From AM-1111 sp046302135 (GTDB taxonomy: Bacteria; Bacteroidota; Bacteroidia; B-17B0; Aurantibacillaceae): a DNA stretch of 64,000 bases. Every line of letters begins with the position of its first letter. Position 1 is the first letter of the stretch. The notes beneath the pieces were generated by a model that saw only the letters and a list, made by a program, of their open reading frames with translations, was not told the origin of the DNA and did no database searches. The position numbers and the translations under genes are program-made. This document shows, one piece after another, positions 18,901 to 27,288 of the stretch. The stretch is taken from NCBI GenBank assembly GCA_046302135.1, contig JBKCIQ010000014.1:1-64000 (forward strand). The letters are read 5' to 3'.

Positions 18901-19497
18901 TGGGGTGGCATGGATGATACAAGTGGCGTTGGAACCAACCTAGATGAAAACTGCATGCGTATGGCTCTTAATATGAGAATTCAAATGACAACGCTTGCAT
19001 CTGTTTTGTTACAGGAAGGTAAACCAGATATGGCAAAAAATGTATTAGACAAAATGTTGAAAGTAATGCCTGAGAAAAACGTACCATATGATGCAAGTTT
19101 ATATACCGCAGCAATCTGTTACTATAAACTAGCAACAATTCAGCAAAAGAAAGGTAATTCTAAAGGTAAATCTGAAGCCTTGATTCAAGCCAATAACCTT
19201 GCGAAAAAAGTTTTTGATATTTTTGAGTATGATATGTACTTCTACATGTCTCTAAGCTCGGATAATCAGATATCTTACCAAAGAGAGATTAAACAATGTT
19301 CAGATATAATGGGCGGTCTTAAAGAATTTTTAATGAGTAGTGCTATGATTGAACAGGATGCTGCTATTAAAGGTGAAATTAATAAACTGGCCTTAGACTT
19401 TAAAAAACGCCACGAGACTATTTTTGGTGCTGATGAACCGGAGCCTGCTCCGCCAACAGATAAGCAATTGAAAATACTCAATGATACCAATCGTTGA
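15946..19497 (+). CDS. Large DUF2723 membrane protein, GT-C glycosyltransferase-like
   Basis: The 1183-residue protein belongs to the DUF2723 family, common in Bacteroidota and distantly related to the protein O-mannosyltransferase TMEM260 of animals. The conserved N-terminal block lies around residues 30-60 (FWDCGEYIACSHKLEVGHPP), where the acidic D/E residues between the first helices correspond to the catalytic loop of GT-C enzymes. About a dozen hydrophobic helices occupy residues 1-420 and again ~560-700. The rest is extracytoplasmic, and the end (around residues 1000-1100) looks TPR-like. Likely role: transfer of a sugar from a lipid carrier to exported proteins; inferred from the family and not shown here. 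Confidence 0.85.
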   Translation: MITNKYKLINNLIGWLLVFPIATYTYIATIEPTASFWDCGEYIACSHKLEVGHPPGAPFFLLLGRLFILLGGDNPLNAAKWVNIMSALSSSFTILFLYWSVTRLSLKIVNGLKKEFTLGRMIGVFSAGIIGSLAYTFSDSFWFSAVEGEVYAMSSLFTAVAFWAILRWEEEADNPSSVRWLIFIAYLVGLSIGVHLLNLLVIPAICFIYYFRKHAFNIKGIIICGVVSVLILGGIQGVLIPNVVKFSADYELFFVNSLGFSFNTGTVFYFVLLLFSLIIGIFFSIQRKPLYFTIFISTTGLLALLSLVAGAKSGTNTGGSIFLRLVGFGLLLWGLVYLKKNPVILHHILISVVVLLLGYSTFFVLVIRSQANTPMDENNPENAISLLSYLNREQYGDWPILRGNYFNAELDENEPYLDGNPIYGKDTTSGKYVVIDDRKQSIPNYDKRYVTFFPRMWSTQGGHAAFYESWSGFIPGQTDASGNEIIRPSFGQNLKYFFKYQVGYMYLRYFGWNFIGRQNDIQGLINNNTEGNVITGFSSLDKSITGVDQDKMPYSTKNNKGTNKFYMLPLILGLIGMFWHAYAHKKDFIVTLLLFFFTGLAIVVYLNQYPYQPRERDYAYAASFYAFAIWIGLGALAILETLNTYLVEKKSKPETPIKTSHSDTDSNPYVTIPVSENYSGKMKSTGLGLAIAVLLITSFVPYIMASEGWDDHDRSKRTMSRDFAINYLQSCDKNAVLFTNGDNDTFPLWYVQEVEGIRTDVRVINLSLLQTDWYINQMRRAAYDSPPVPFTMSPDKYEGSKREVVYIFPDKNPSYQNVKNIMKFVASDDPNDKRVINGRPLDYLPTKKFRIPVYGYANTGNRAKDSIQNRLDSIRIVSDKSLVSPGLERRIVKNVDWEISKSYVTKNDLMVLDLLAAFNWKRPIYFAVTTGPESYLNLQDYFQLEGLAYRLVPIKSTKEEMVHQTRVNSKKMYDNIMNPDKSKWGWGGMDDTSGVGTNLDENCMRMALNMRIQMTTLASVLLQEGKPDMAKNVLDKMLKVMPEKNVPYDASLYTAAICYYKLATIQQKKGNSKGKSEALIQANNLAKKVFDIFEYDMYFYMSLSSDNQISYQREIKQCSDIMGGLKEFLMSSAMIEQDAAIKGEINKLALDFKKRHETIFGADEPEPAPPTDKQLKILNDTNR

Positions 19498-19500
19498 TTA

Positions 19501-20115
19501 ATGTTTTTCAAAACTCCGGGTATTGTTAGACGCTTCTATTCAAAAGCTACATGGATTAAACCATCAGTTGAGAAGCGTAAAAAGACAGTTTACCTGACAT
19601 TTGACGACGGCCCAACACCCGAAATAACAGATTGGGTCTTAGATTTGCTGAGTAAAGAAGAAATTTTCGCTACATTTTTTTGTGTTGGAAAAAACATTGA
19701 AGAAAATCCAAATCTATTTGAAAAAATTCAGAAAGACAACCACACAGTAGGAAACCATACTTTCAGCCATTTGAATGGCTGGAAATGCAGAAAACAAGAT
19801 TATTTTGCTGACGTCGAAAAGTGCAATCAATTCTTAAAAAGAAAAATTTTTAGGCCCCCTTATGGAAAAATGACTCCTGCACAGTTCAATTTTCTGCGCA
19901 AAAATTATGAAATTATTTTCTGGGACATTATTACTTATGATTACAAGCAAAATCTGAATATCGAGCAGTCATTAAAGTATATCAAACAAAACACAAGAGA
20001 TGGGTCTGTAATAGTTTTTCATGATAGTGTTAAAGCATACTCAAATCTTAAGCAACTATTACCATTAACCATTTCCTTTTTAAAGGATAAAGGATTTGAA
20101 TTCTCTAAATTTTAA
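19501..20115 (+). CDS. Polysaccharide deacetylase (NodB-homology) family protein
   Basis: Metal-dependent carbohydrate esterase 4 fold that removes acetyl groups from glycans such as peptidoglycan or chitin oligomers. All family motifs are visible: TFDDG (Asp35/Asp36), HTFSH (His86/His90, metal ligands), RPPYG (from Arg118) and HDS (His174). With 204 residues it is a compact single domain, without an obvious signal peptide, though the N-terminus is basic. It starts 3 bases after the DUF2723 stop, suggesting a shared transcript. Confidence 0.88.
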   Translation: MFFKTPGIVRRFYSKATWIKPSVEKRKKTVYLTFDDGPTPEITDWVLDLLSKEEIFATFFCVGKNIEENPNLFEKIQKDNHTVGNHTFSHLNGWKCRKQDYFADVEKCNQFLKRKIFRPPYGKMTPAQFNFLRKNYEIIFWDIITYDYKQNLNIEQSLKYIKQNTRDGSVIVFHDSVKAYSNLKQLLPLTISFLKDKGFEFSKF

Positions 20116-20118
20116 GAG

Positions 20119-20418
20119 TCAATCGATAACTTGTAAAATCGTTCTGAATGCAAGTGCCTTATCTGAGTATTTAGCCTTGTGTTCAGCCTGAAGTGCAGGA
20201 GCAAAGTTTGATTGATATAGTTCTAAGTCTTTGATTTCATTAAAGAAATATTGAACGGAATATGTTTCACCTTGGTCATCTGCCAAAACTTTGCACAACC
20301 TGTGAGAAATAAAACAGCCTGTGGACATTACATCCGGAATGTGTTTTAACCTCATCCAAACTAACCAGTCAGATGCAATTGATGACTCTAGATTAACAGT
20401 AACGTTGTAGATGTACAT
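20119..20418 (-). CDS. DUF4286 family protein
   Basis: Small 99-residue cytoplasmic protein. The opening MYIYNVTVNLE, the W-W spacing in SDWLVWMRLKHIPDV and the later YSVQYFFNEIKDLELYQ match the DUF4286 family, which has a ferredoxin-like/dimeric alpha-beta barrel appearance and no known function. It converges on the deacetylase gene with a 3-base gap and lies 18 bases downstream of the next small gene. Confidence 0.75.
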   Translation of the reverse strand: MYIYNVTVNLESSIASDWLVWMRLKHIPDVMSTGCFISHRLCKVLADDQGETYSVQYFFNEIKDLELYQSNFAPALQAEHKAKYSDKALAFRTILQVID

Positions 20419-20436
20419 AAACGATACAGCAATAGG

Positions 20437-20712
20437 TTATAAATTGCTGTATTCTTCTTTTAAAAACTCTTTCCAATCTCCAAGGTTGGCTATTACCTGT
20501 AACTGGCGGAAGTTATGATGAAAGGTATCCTCATCGGATGAGGAATTTAAAATATAAAGCCTGTACTTATCGTAATTATTTAATGCAAGTCGCTCATCAA
20601 CGGTAAGCTTTTTACCACTGAAATCCTTATCGCGCAAATCATTTACACTAATCTCACCGCCAATATCTTTTTTAGTGAAAAATTTTTCTATCAACTTTTT
20701 ATCAAGTCTCAT
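20437..20712 (-). CDS. Small cytoplasmic protein of unknown function
   Basis: The 91-residue product starts MRLDKKLIEKFF and is charged and helical; I do not recognise it. I choose the ATG at 20712. The frame also permits a TTG at 20724, but that codon overlaps a -7 promoter element (20722-20729), so it would not be transcribed. It is the first gene of a two-gene unit with the DUF4286 gene. Confidence 0.65.
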   Translation of the reverse strand: MRLDKKLIEKFFTKKDIGGEISVNDLRDKDFSGKKLTVDERLALNNYDKYRLYILNSSSDEDTFHHNFRQLQVIANLGDWKEFLKEEYSNL

Positions 20713-20721
20713 AATATGCCG

Positions 20722-20729
20722 CAAATTTA
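20722..20729 (-). promoter_or_regulatory. -7 element TAAATTTG for the DUF4286 unit
   Basis: Full match to TAnnTTTG on the minus strand, with only 9 bases between its last G and the ATG at 20712. It fixes the start and implies a leader of a few bases at most. Confidence 0.45.
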
Positions 20730-20792
20730 GGTAAAAGGTTGAATAATTAAGGTTTTAAGATTTATAAATTCTAACATTCAATTGTTGAATTC

Positions 20793-22625
20793 TTAATTAA
20801 CTGATTTAATAAGTTTTTTGCTGATTTTAAACGAGTTTTCGTTGTCGAATATTTTTATGATGTAAACTTGATCAGGGAGTGGGTCCAAGGAAAAACTAAA
20901 TCTATTTTTTCCCTGCTTCACCAATTCACGCATTAATACTTTTACTTGTTTTCCATTAAGATCATATAATACAAAGTTGAGGTAAATGCTCTTTTCTGTT
21001 TCAAATTCAATATTTACAACATTTGGCACCGGATTCGGAAAAATAGATAGATTCTTTTCGTTATTATTTTCTATGATTCCAACTCCAGTTGGGCTCAAAG
21101 ATATTTCACCTATCCATGTACCATGTCTTCTGCTAGAACTCTGAAGGTAGCCGTAGTATCCGTTAGTCCAAATTTTATCCGGCTCATTGTATTTTCGCTG
21201 TGAACCGCTGTAATCTCCCCAACGCTCTAGGGCATTATTTAAAACATTTACGTACGATCCGCCATTTTTTACTGTAACGACATTGGAATATTGACCGTTT
21301 CCATCGCTCTTAATTACAGAATATCCTGCGTTAACTGTTGGGGCTGTATGGTTTAAATTAATGATCGCTGAATTGTCAGAACTTCCATTTCCCGCGTAAG
21401 AAATATTAGGATATCCAAAATCACGGATGGTATCATTTAGAATGTATCCATTTACAATCGGATTTGAACCAACACTATTTATTACGCCATGATATACCGC
21501 ACAAAATCCGGTTACGGTATCAAGTGTGTTGTGAACATATTGAATTTTATTGTTTTCGTAGAATGCTCCAAGATTTCTAGAATCGTTGGTAGCCATTTTA
21601 TGAAACCCAAACTGTCGTGCATCAGGCGGAAAACTATATTGCTTGTTAGAGTTGAGTTGAAGTACGCTTAACTGCTGACCTACTGCGCCAATTGTATCTG
21701 AAATTTGAACGAGAAAAACTGTATCACATCCCACGGCAAAATTTCTATTACTTAAAAAATATTGATTGGGTCCGTAAGGAAAACTCCCTCCTCTTACCGG
21801 GCATAAATTTCTTACAGGCTTTCCAGCCCAACCTATGCTGTCATGCATAACCATAGTAAGTGTATCCCCATTGTAACCGTCTTCTTTTCTTATTTGCCAG
21901 ATAAGTGACTCTACAAATCCGGTTTGCCAAGAGCTGTCAGGATATAAAAGATTAACAGTTAAAAAAAGCTCTTTTGGTGATACACTCATCATGGGGTAAT
22001 CTGTCCAAAGACCATTGTTTTTTGGGTTTCCTGGAATATTGTAAAGGTTCCAAGAACCTTTTGGATCATTGGACTGAGAAAAACCTAGAATTATACTGCT
22101 GGTTGAATCAGTAAATCCGTTTAGACAAGCTAAAATAAATCTATCATTAACGGGATCATATTCAACAATTGGATCAAATTCTTCATGTTGCAAACCCAAA
22201 GCATTTGAAAAAGCGCTCAATGATTGTGTTCCAAGTGCTGAATCTTTATCACAATCATAAAAATAAATTAAAGTATTGCTGACTGAAATAATTTTGCAAT
22301 TATCAGAAACTGCAAGGTCATTATCATTTGGTGTTGAATTATAAAAAACATTTCCGAAAAAATTTCGCCCGAGATAAGGATCTTGTAAAATATTACTCTG
22401 ATTAATCTTTGGTACTATCACTGATTTTTTAGCGCTCAAATCATCTGTTTTTTTTGGTATCCCTCCGGGAAGCGGTTTTTCAATACATTGCAAATCGGTA
22501 AAAAAATCTTCTTTAAGATTATAAAAATTCAGCTCCCCCTTCTTACTGACCTTAATTTTTTTTGATGGTGCCTGACCGTAATTGAATAAAGGAATTAAAA
22601 AAAGCAGTAGAAAAAATCTTTTCAT
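20793..22625 (-). CDS. Secreted protein with type IX secretion sorting domain
   Basis: A 610-residue exported protein. Residues 1-17 form the signal peptide (MKRFFLLLFLIPLFNYG). The last ~80 residues carry a type A sorting domain, with the hallmark IFPNPVPN and then NFVLYDLNGKQV and a basic end (SKKLIKSVN); this domain directs export by the T9SS and attachment to or release from the cell surface. The central part (NDNDLAVSDN, DPKGSWNLYN, RWGDYSG) reads like a repeat-rich, possibly beta-propeller exoprotein. I do not recognise a catalytic motif. The frame extends upstream to 22700, but the signal peptide and the promoter at 22663-22670 support the start at 22625. Confidence 0.85.
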   Translation of the reverse strand: MKRFFLLLFLIPLFNYGQAPSKKIKVSKKGELNFYNLKEDFFTDLQCIEKPLPGGIPKKTDDLSAKKSVIVPKINQSNILQDPYLGRNFFGNVFYNSTPNDNDLAVSDNCKIISVSNTLIYFYDCDKDSALGTQSLSAFSNALGLQHEEFDPIVEYDPVNDRFILACLNGFTDSTSSIILGFSQSNDPKGSWNLYNIPGNPKNNGLWTDYPMMSVSPKELFLTVNLLYPDSSWQTGFVESLIWQIRKEDGYNGDTLTMVMHDSIGWAGKPVRNLCPVRGGSFPYGPNQYFLSNRNFAVGCDTVFLVQISDTIGAVGQQLSVLQLNSNKQYSFPPDARQFGFHKMATNDSRNLGAFYENNKIQYVHNTLDTVTGFCAVYHGVINSVGSNPIVNGYILNDTIRDFGYPNISYAGNGSSDNSAIINLNHTAPTVNAGYSVIKSDGNGQYSNVVTVKNGGSYVNVLNNALERWGDYSGSQRKYNEPDKIWTNGYYGYLQSSSRRHGTWIGEISLSPTGVGIIENNNEKNLSIFPNPVPNVVNIEFETEKSIYLNFVLYDLNGKQVKVLMRELVKQGKNRFSFSLDPLPDQVYIIKIFDNENSFKISKKLIKSVN

Positions 22626-22662
22626 AGGTTCTATATTTAAAATAATTGAATAATATCTTAGG

Positions 22663-22670
22663 CAAAAATA
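22663..22670 (-). promoter_or_regulatory. -7 element TATTTTTG for the T9SS-exported protein
   Basis: Full match to TAnnTTTG on the minus strand, 37 bases before the ATG at 22625. It lies downstream of the longer possible start at 22700 and so argues against it. Confidence 0.45.
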
Positions 22671-22740
22671 TCTTCTTTTTACGATAGAATTCAGGTTCAA
22701 AAAAATATTTTTTTAATGTTACAGACTTAGTTTCTGTTTT

Positions 22741-22748
22741 TATTTTTG
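22741..22748 (+). promoter_or_regulatory. -7 element TATTTTTG for radA
   Basis: Full match to TAnnTTTG, ending 10 bases before the radA ATG. Together with 22663-22670 it forms a divergent promoter pair. Confidence 0.45.
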
Positions 22749-22758
22749 GAAATAAGAT

Positions 22759-24129
22759 ATGGCAAAAACTAAAACCACCTATTTCTGTCAGCAATGCGGG
22801 GCAGAATCGGTTAAGTGGGTTGGCAAATGTCCTTCCTGCAACGAATGGAACACATTAGTAGAAGAAATTGTTATAAAAGGAAACAAGTCGAATTCTTCAA
22901 CAGGAAACCTTGCAAGTTCGAAATCTTCGAAACCCACTCGCATTTCCGAAATAGGTGTGCAGGAACACTCAAGAATTGCAATCTACGACAATGAGCTTTC
23001 AAGAGTTTTAGGAGGCGGAATAGTTCCCGGTTCATTGGTATTGTTTGGGGGAGAACCGGGCATCGGTAAATCAACATTGATGTTACAATTAGCACTAATG
23101 CTTAAGGATTTAAAAGTTATTTACGTTAGTGGTGAGGAAAGCGAGCAACAAATCAAAATGAGAGCAGAAAGAATTTCAGTTGCCAACGAGAACTGCTTCA
23201 TTCTTACAGAAACAGGGACTCAACAAATATTCAATCATTTAAATCAGATTGAACCCGGGCTGGTAATAATTGACTCTATACAAACTTTACATACAAGTCA
23301 TGTTGAATCCTCGCCGGGAAGTGTGAGCCAGGTAAGAGAATGTGCCGCTGAATTGCTCCGTTACGCAAAAGAAAGCGGTGTTCCTGTATTCATTATTGGG
23401 CATATTACAAAAGAAGGAAGTCTGGCGGGTCCAAAAGTTTTGGAACACATGGTAGACACCGTTTTGCAGTTTGAAGGCGATAGAAATCATGTTTACAGGT
23501 TACTACGAACAACAAAAAATCGTTTCGGCAGTACCAACGAATTGGGCATTTATGAAATGCAAGGAAATGGTTTAAGAGAGGTAAGTAATCCAAGTGAAAT
23601 TTTAATTACACAAAGAGAAACTGCAACAAGCGGTGTTGCAATTGCCGCATCCCTCGAAGGAAACAGACCATTATTGATAGAAACGCAGGCCTTAGTAAGT
23701 ACCGCGGCATATGGAACACCACAACGATCATCTACAGGATATGATTTGAGAAGACTAAACATGTTACTCGCTGTATTAGAAAAGAGATGCGGATTCAGGT
23801 TGGGTATTAAGGATGTTTTTTTAAATATTGCAGGGGGCATAAAGGTTGAAGATCCGGCAATAGATCTCGCTCTTGTTTGCGCAATTTTATCAAGTAACGA
23901 AGAAATTCCGCTCCTGCAAAATATTTGCTTTGCAGGTGAAGTTGGATTAACCGGAGAAATAAGGCCGGTAACCAGAATCGATCAACGAATTTCAGAGGCA
24001 GAAAAATTAGGTTTTGAAAAAATCATCATCTCTAAATTCAATAAAAAAGGTCTCGTTCTTGAAAACTTTAAAATAGAAGTGGCGGCTTTTGCCAAAATGG
24101 AGGAAGTTTTTCACCACCTATTTGCCTGA
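22759..24129 (+). CDS. radA: DNA repair protein RadA (Sms)
   Basis: RecA-like ATPase that promotes branch migration during homologous recombination. The order of domains is standard: a four-cysteine zinc finger (Cys10, Cys13, Cys24, Cys27), the ATPase core with Walker A GGEPGIGKST (97-106), the RadA-specific KNRFG motif at residues 253-257, and a C-terminal Lon-protease-like domain with GGIKVEDPAIDLAL and GEVGLTGEIRPV. The 456-residue length is typical. It is transcribed alone, followed by the tetR unit 80 bases later. Confidence 0.98.
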   Translation: MAKTKTTYFCQQCGAESVKWVGKCPSCNEWNTLVEEIVIKGNKSNSSTGNLASSKSSKPTRISEIGVQEHSRIAIYDNELSRVLGGGIVPGSLVLFGGEPGIGKSTLMLQLALMLKDLKVIYVSGEESEQQIKMRAERISVANENCFILTETGTQQIFNHLNQIEPGLVIIDSIQTLHTSHVESSPGSVSQVRECAAELLRYAKESGVPVFIIGHITKEGSLAGPKVLEHMVDTVLQFEGDRNHVYRLLRTTKNRFGSTNELGIYEMQGNGLREVSNPSEILITQRETATSGVAIAASLEGNRPLLIETQALVSTAAYGTPQRSSTGYDLRRLNMLLAVLEKRCGFRLGIKDVFLNIAGGIKVEDPAIDLALVCAILSSNEEIPLLQNICFAGEVGLTGEIRPVTRIDQRISEAEKLGFEKIIISKFNKKGLVLENFKIEVAAFAKMEEVFHHLFA

Positions 24130-24187
24130 TTCGTCGATTTTTTTTTAGAAAAAACCCTGGAAACTATTTTAATCCTAAAAGTTTCCT

Positions 24188-24195
24188 TAGTTTTG
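24188..24195 (+). promoter_or_regulatory. -7 element TAGTTTTG for the tetR-efflux operon
   Basis: Full match to TAnnTTTG, 14 bases before the ATG of the TetR gene. It would drive the whole eight-gene-scale operon down to 33891. I saw no clear operator palindrome around it. Confidence 0.45.
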
Positions 24196-24209
24196 CGCCC
24201 GATTTTTAA

Positions 24210-24833
24210 ATGGGTGTAAAAGAAAAAATAATCAGTAGTGCGGCTAGTTTGCTTTTTAGGCTAGGCGCAAGATCTGTTACTACTGATGATATTTCAAGAG
24301 AGGCCGGTATTTCCAAAAAAACACTTTACAAAGAGTTCAGCGACAAAGAGGAAATCATTATATCAGTTTGCAAAACAACGCTATCATTGAACCTGCAGAT
24401 GATGGAAGAAATTGCAAAAAAATCTAAAGATCCAGTTCATGAAATAATTCTTACTGGAAATCACATCAGTAGAATTTTCGGAACCATCAACCCTGTGCTT
24501 TTATTTGAATTGAAGAGATACTATCCGGAGGCATGGAAATTACTCGATCATTTCAAGAAAAAACATGTTATGAAAATCCTTGAAAACAATCTGAAAAAAG
24601 GAATAGAAATGGGAATATATAGGCCGGAATTAAATGTTTCATTAATGGCACACTTTCGTCTTGCACAGTTTGATCTCGCTCTTGAACCGGATATATTTCC
24701 AATTGAAAATGTAAGCCTTGGAGAAATTCAACTGAGCCTGCTTCACCATTTCTTACACGGTATCACCACAATAAAAGGTCACAAATTACTTGATAAATAC
24801 AAAAGACTCAACGATGAAAAAAAACTCAATTAA
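24210..24833 (+). CDS. TetR/AcrR family transcriptional regulator
   Basis: The 207-residue protein has an N-terminal TetR helix-turn-helix (residues ~5-50: SLLFRLGARSVTTDDISREA, then GISKKTLYKEFSDKEEI) and an all-helical ligand-binding C-terminal part with no known signature. It is the first gene of the efflux operon, and its end overlaps the start of the TolC-type gene by 20 bases. By analogy with AcrR it probably represses its own operon and is released by a toxic ligand. The ligand is not apparent. Confidence 0.9.
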   Translation: MGVKEKIISSAASLLFRLGARSVTTDDISREAGISKKTLYKEFSDKEEIIISVCKTTLSLNLQMMEEIAKKSKDPVHEIILTGNHISRIFGTINPVLLFELKRYYPEAWKLLDHFKKKHVMKILENNLKKGIEMGIYRPELNVSLMAHFRLAQFDLALEPDIFPIENVSLGEIQLSLLHHFLHGITTIKGHKLLDKYKRLNDEKKLN

Positions 24834-26181
24834 TTTTAAAAATTATTTACTGCGAGGATGCTTGTTATACTTTGCGGTTTTCTCATTACCATTTTCAGAA
24901 TTTGGTCAGGGAAACTCATTTTCGTTGCAACAAGCGTTGGAATATGCTTATTCTCACAATGCGAATCAACTGAATGCAGAACTGGATGCCCAAGGACAAA
25001 AATACTTCAGACGTCAGGTGCTGGGAGCGGGATTACCACAGATTAATGGAAGCCTGGATTTCAAAGATTATGTTGAACTTCCGACGTCTTTAATTCCGGC
25101 TGCCGCTTTTGGTGGCCCTCCGGGAACTTTTTTACCTGTAAAGTTCGGGTTACAATACAATGCAATGGCAACATTGACAATGACTCAACTTATTTTTTCA
25201 AGCGACTTTATGTTGGCATTAATTGCAAGTAAGGAAGCAATTAAATTATCTGAGAAAAATATTCTACGAACGAAATCAGAAACAGCGCAAAATGTATCCA
25301 AAGCATATTATTCTGTTTTGGTTAACAGGGAAAGAATAAAATTGTTGGATGCAAACATAATAAGGCTAAAGAAAATATTTGATGATACAAAAGCGATGAA
25401 CATTGCAGGTTTCGTTGAAAAAATTGATGTTGATAGACTTGAAGTAACTTACAATAATCTTGTGGCAGAGAAAGACAAGGTTTCTAAGTTAGTTTCATTG
25501 AGTGAAACCCTGCTGAAATTTCAGATGGGTTACAAAATTGGCGAACAAATTAATCTAACGGATTCACTTACAAATGCGCAAGCAGACCTTACTATTTCGG
25601 AAAATCAAAAAAACACTTATTCACAAAGACCCGAATATTCTCTGCTAGAAACACAACAAAAACTAAATGAACTTACCTTAAAACGATACAAACTTACAGC
25701 TTTGCCTACGTTAGTTGGCTACCTGAATCTTGCAGAACAAGCGCAGAGAACAGAATTCGATTTTTTCGACACAAATAAAAAATGGTACGGAATAGGAATA
25801 GTAGGGGCAACACTTAATGTTCCAATTTTCGGAGGTTTTCAAAATACAAATAGAATTAAACAAGCCAACATAAACATTCAAAAGACCAAAAACACAATTT
25901 TAAATCTTGAACAGGCAATAGACCTTGAGGTGCAATCTACCGTAATTAATTATCAAAATGCTCAGATAAGTTTAGAGTCTCAAAGAAAAAACATGCAACT
26001 CGCAAATGGTGTACTTGATGTGGCAAATAAGAAATATGCGCAAGGTGTTGGAAGCAATCTCGAAATAATCAATGCGCAAACCTCACTTAAAGAAGCTGAG
26101 ACCAATTATTTTAATGCGTTGTATGATATGCTCGTTTCAAAAATTGATTATTTAAAGGCAACAGGGCAACTGGTAAAATAA
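24814..26181 (+). CDS. TolC family outer-membrane efflux channel
   Basis: Outer-membrane factor that connects inner-membrane pumps to the outside. A signal peptide (MKKNSINFKNYLLRGCLLYF..., cut near EFGQG) is followed by two long coiled-coil repeats; the first begins FSLQQALEYAYSHN and the second TQQKLNELTLKRYKL, with YAQGVGSNLEIINAQTSL near the end, all typical of the family. I choose the ATG at 24814, inside the end of tetR, over an upstream TTG at 24790 because it gives a clean signal peptide. It is the only channel gene in this operon, so it probably serves both the ABC and the RND pump. Confidence 0.92.
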   Translation: MKKNSINFKNYLLRGCLLYFAVFSLPFSEFGQGNSFSLQQALEYAYSHNANQLNAELDAQGQKYFRRQVLGAGLPQINGSLDFKDYVELPTSLIPAAAFGGPPGTFLPVKFGLQYNAMATLTMTQLIFSSDFMLALIASKEAIKLSEKNILRTKSETAQNVSKAYYSVLVNRERIKLLDANIIRLKKIFDDTKAMNIAGFVEKIDVDRLEVTYNNLVAEKDKVSKLVSLSETLLKFQMGYKIGEQINLTDSLTNAQADLTISENQKNTYSQRPEYSLLETQQKLNELTLKRYKLTALPTLVGYLNLAEQAQRTEFDFFDTNKKWYGIGIVGATLNVPIFGGFQNTNRIKQANINIQKTKNTILNLEQAIDLEVQSTVINYQNAQISLESQRKNMQLANGVLDVANKKYAQGVGSNLEIINAQTSLKEAETNYFNALYDMLVSKIDYLKATGQLVK

Positions 26182-26188
26182 TTTTTCA

Positions 26189-27283
26189 ATGAGAAAATTT
26201 AAGTCAATTATTTACCTAAGTCTTTCGATTTTAATTTTTTCCTGTAACAAAGGGAAGAAAACTGTATTCCCAGTAAAAAAAGACTTGACCCAATCCGTAT
26301 ATGCTTCCGGTAAGCTAATGCCTATCAATGATTATAAAGTCTATGCAAAATTTCCTGGGTACGTTAAAACAATTCACGTTAAAGTTGGAAGTTTGGTTAA
26401 AGCCGGAGATCCCTTAATTACGATACGCAATGACCAAAGTGAGTTCAGTGCCACAACAGCCAAAAACAATTGGGATTTGGCATTGAAAAATGCTTCCTCT
26501 AATTCACCTGTTTTACAGGCTTTGAAAAATGAAATCAACACACAGAAAGCTAAATATGAGCTTGACTCAATCAACTACTACCGTTACGCGGTCCTAATCA
26601 AACAACAGGCAACAACTCAGGTTTTAGTTGACCAGGCAAAATCACAATTTGAAATATCTCGGCAATCTTGGTTGAGAAGCGCGAATAATTACAATAGTAC
26701 GAGAGACAGACTAAATACTGAAGCTGCGAACGCTGAATTACAATATAAAACATTACAGGTAAACAAAAATGAATATGTAATCCTTGCAGACCAAGACGGA
26801 ATGGTTTATGATATTGACATCAACACAGGAGAGATGATTTCACTTCAAAAAGCTATAATGGAGATAGGAAATGCGAATTCATTTGAACTCGAGCTAAATA
26901 TAGATGAAACAGATATTTTTTTAGTAAAACAAGGTCAAGTAGTTGCATTTACGGTTGATGCTTACAAAGATGAGGTCTTCAAAGGGACGGTAAAGGAAAT
27001 CTACCCCAGAATCTCTCAAGGAAATAAAACTTCCCGAGTAATTGCTGGTATCGAACAACATTCAGATGTGAAATTTTATTCTTCATTATCTGCTGAAGCA
27101 AACATTGTAATCTCATCAAATAAAAACGTATTGGTTATCCCGCGCGAGTATATTAAGGAAGGTAATAAGGTTAAAATTAAGGGGAAAGAGGAAATGATTT
27201 CTGTTAAGAAAGGAGTCGAGGATATTGAGTACGTAGAAATTTTGGATGGACTTAAAGAATCTGACGAATTGCAATTACAATAA
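26189..27283 (+). CDS. Efflux periplasmic adaptor lipoprotein (HlyD/MacA-type), first copy
   Basis: Membrane-fusion protein linking an inner-membrane transporter to the TolC channel. Lipoprotein signal with lipobox around Cys19 (LIFSC). The lipoyl/barrel-sandwich half-motif GYVKTIHVKVGSLVKAGDPL lies at about residues 50-70, followed by a helical hairpin (~80-185) and the second half ADQDGMVYDIDINTGEMIS. It is 364 residues long. Placed directly before the MacB-like permease (5-base gap), it is probably the adaptor for the ABC transporter. Confidence 0.9.
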   Translation: MRKFKSIIYLSLSILIFSCNKGKKTVFPVKKDLTQSVYASGKLMPINDYKVYAKFPGYVKTIHVKVGSLVKAGDPLITIRNDQSEFSATTAKNNWDLALKNASSNSPVLQALKNEINTQKAKYELDSINYYRYAVLIKQQATTQVLVDQAKSQFEISRQSWLRSANNYNSTRDRLNTEAANAELQYKTLQVNKNEYVILADQDGMVYDIDINTGEMISLQKAIMEIGNANSFELELNIDETDIFLVKQGQVVAFTVDAYKDEVFKGTVKEIYPRISQGNKTSRVIAGIEQHSDVKFYSSLSAEANIVISSNKNVLVIPREYIKEGNKVKIKGKEEMISVKKGVEDIEYVEILDGLKESDELQLQ

Positions 27284-27288
27284 ATATT

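Noticed and set aside
20713..20724. TTG start four codons upstream of the 91-aa gene
   Set aside because: It overlaps the -7 element at 20722-20729, so the ATG at 20712 is preferred.
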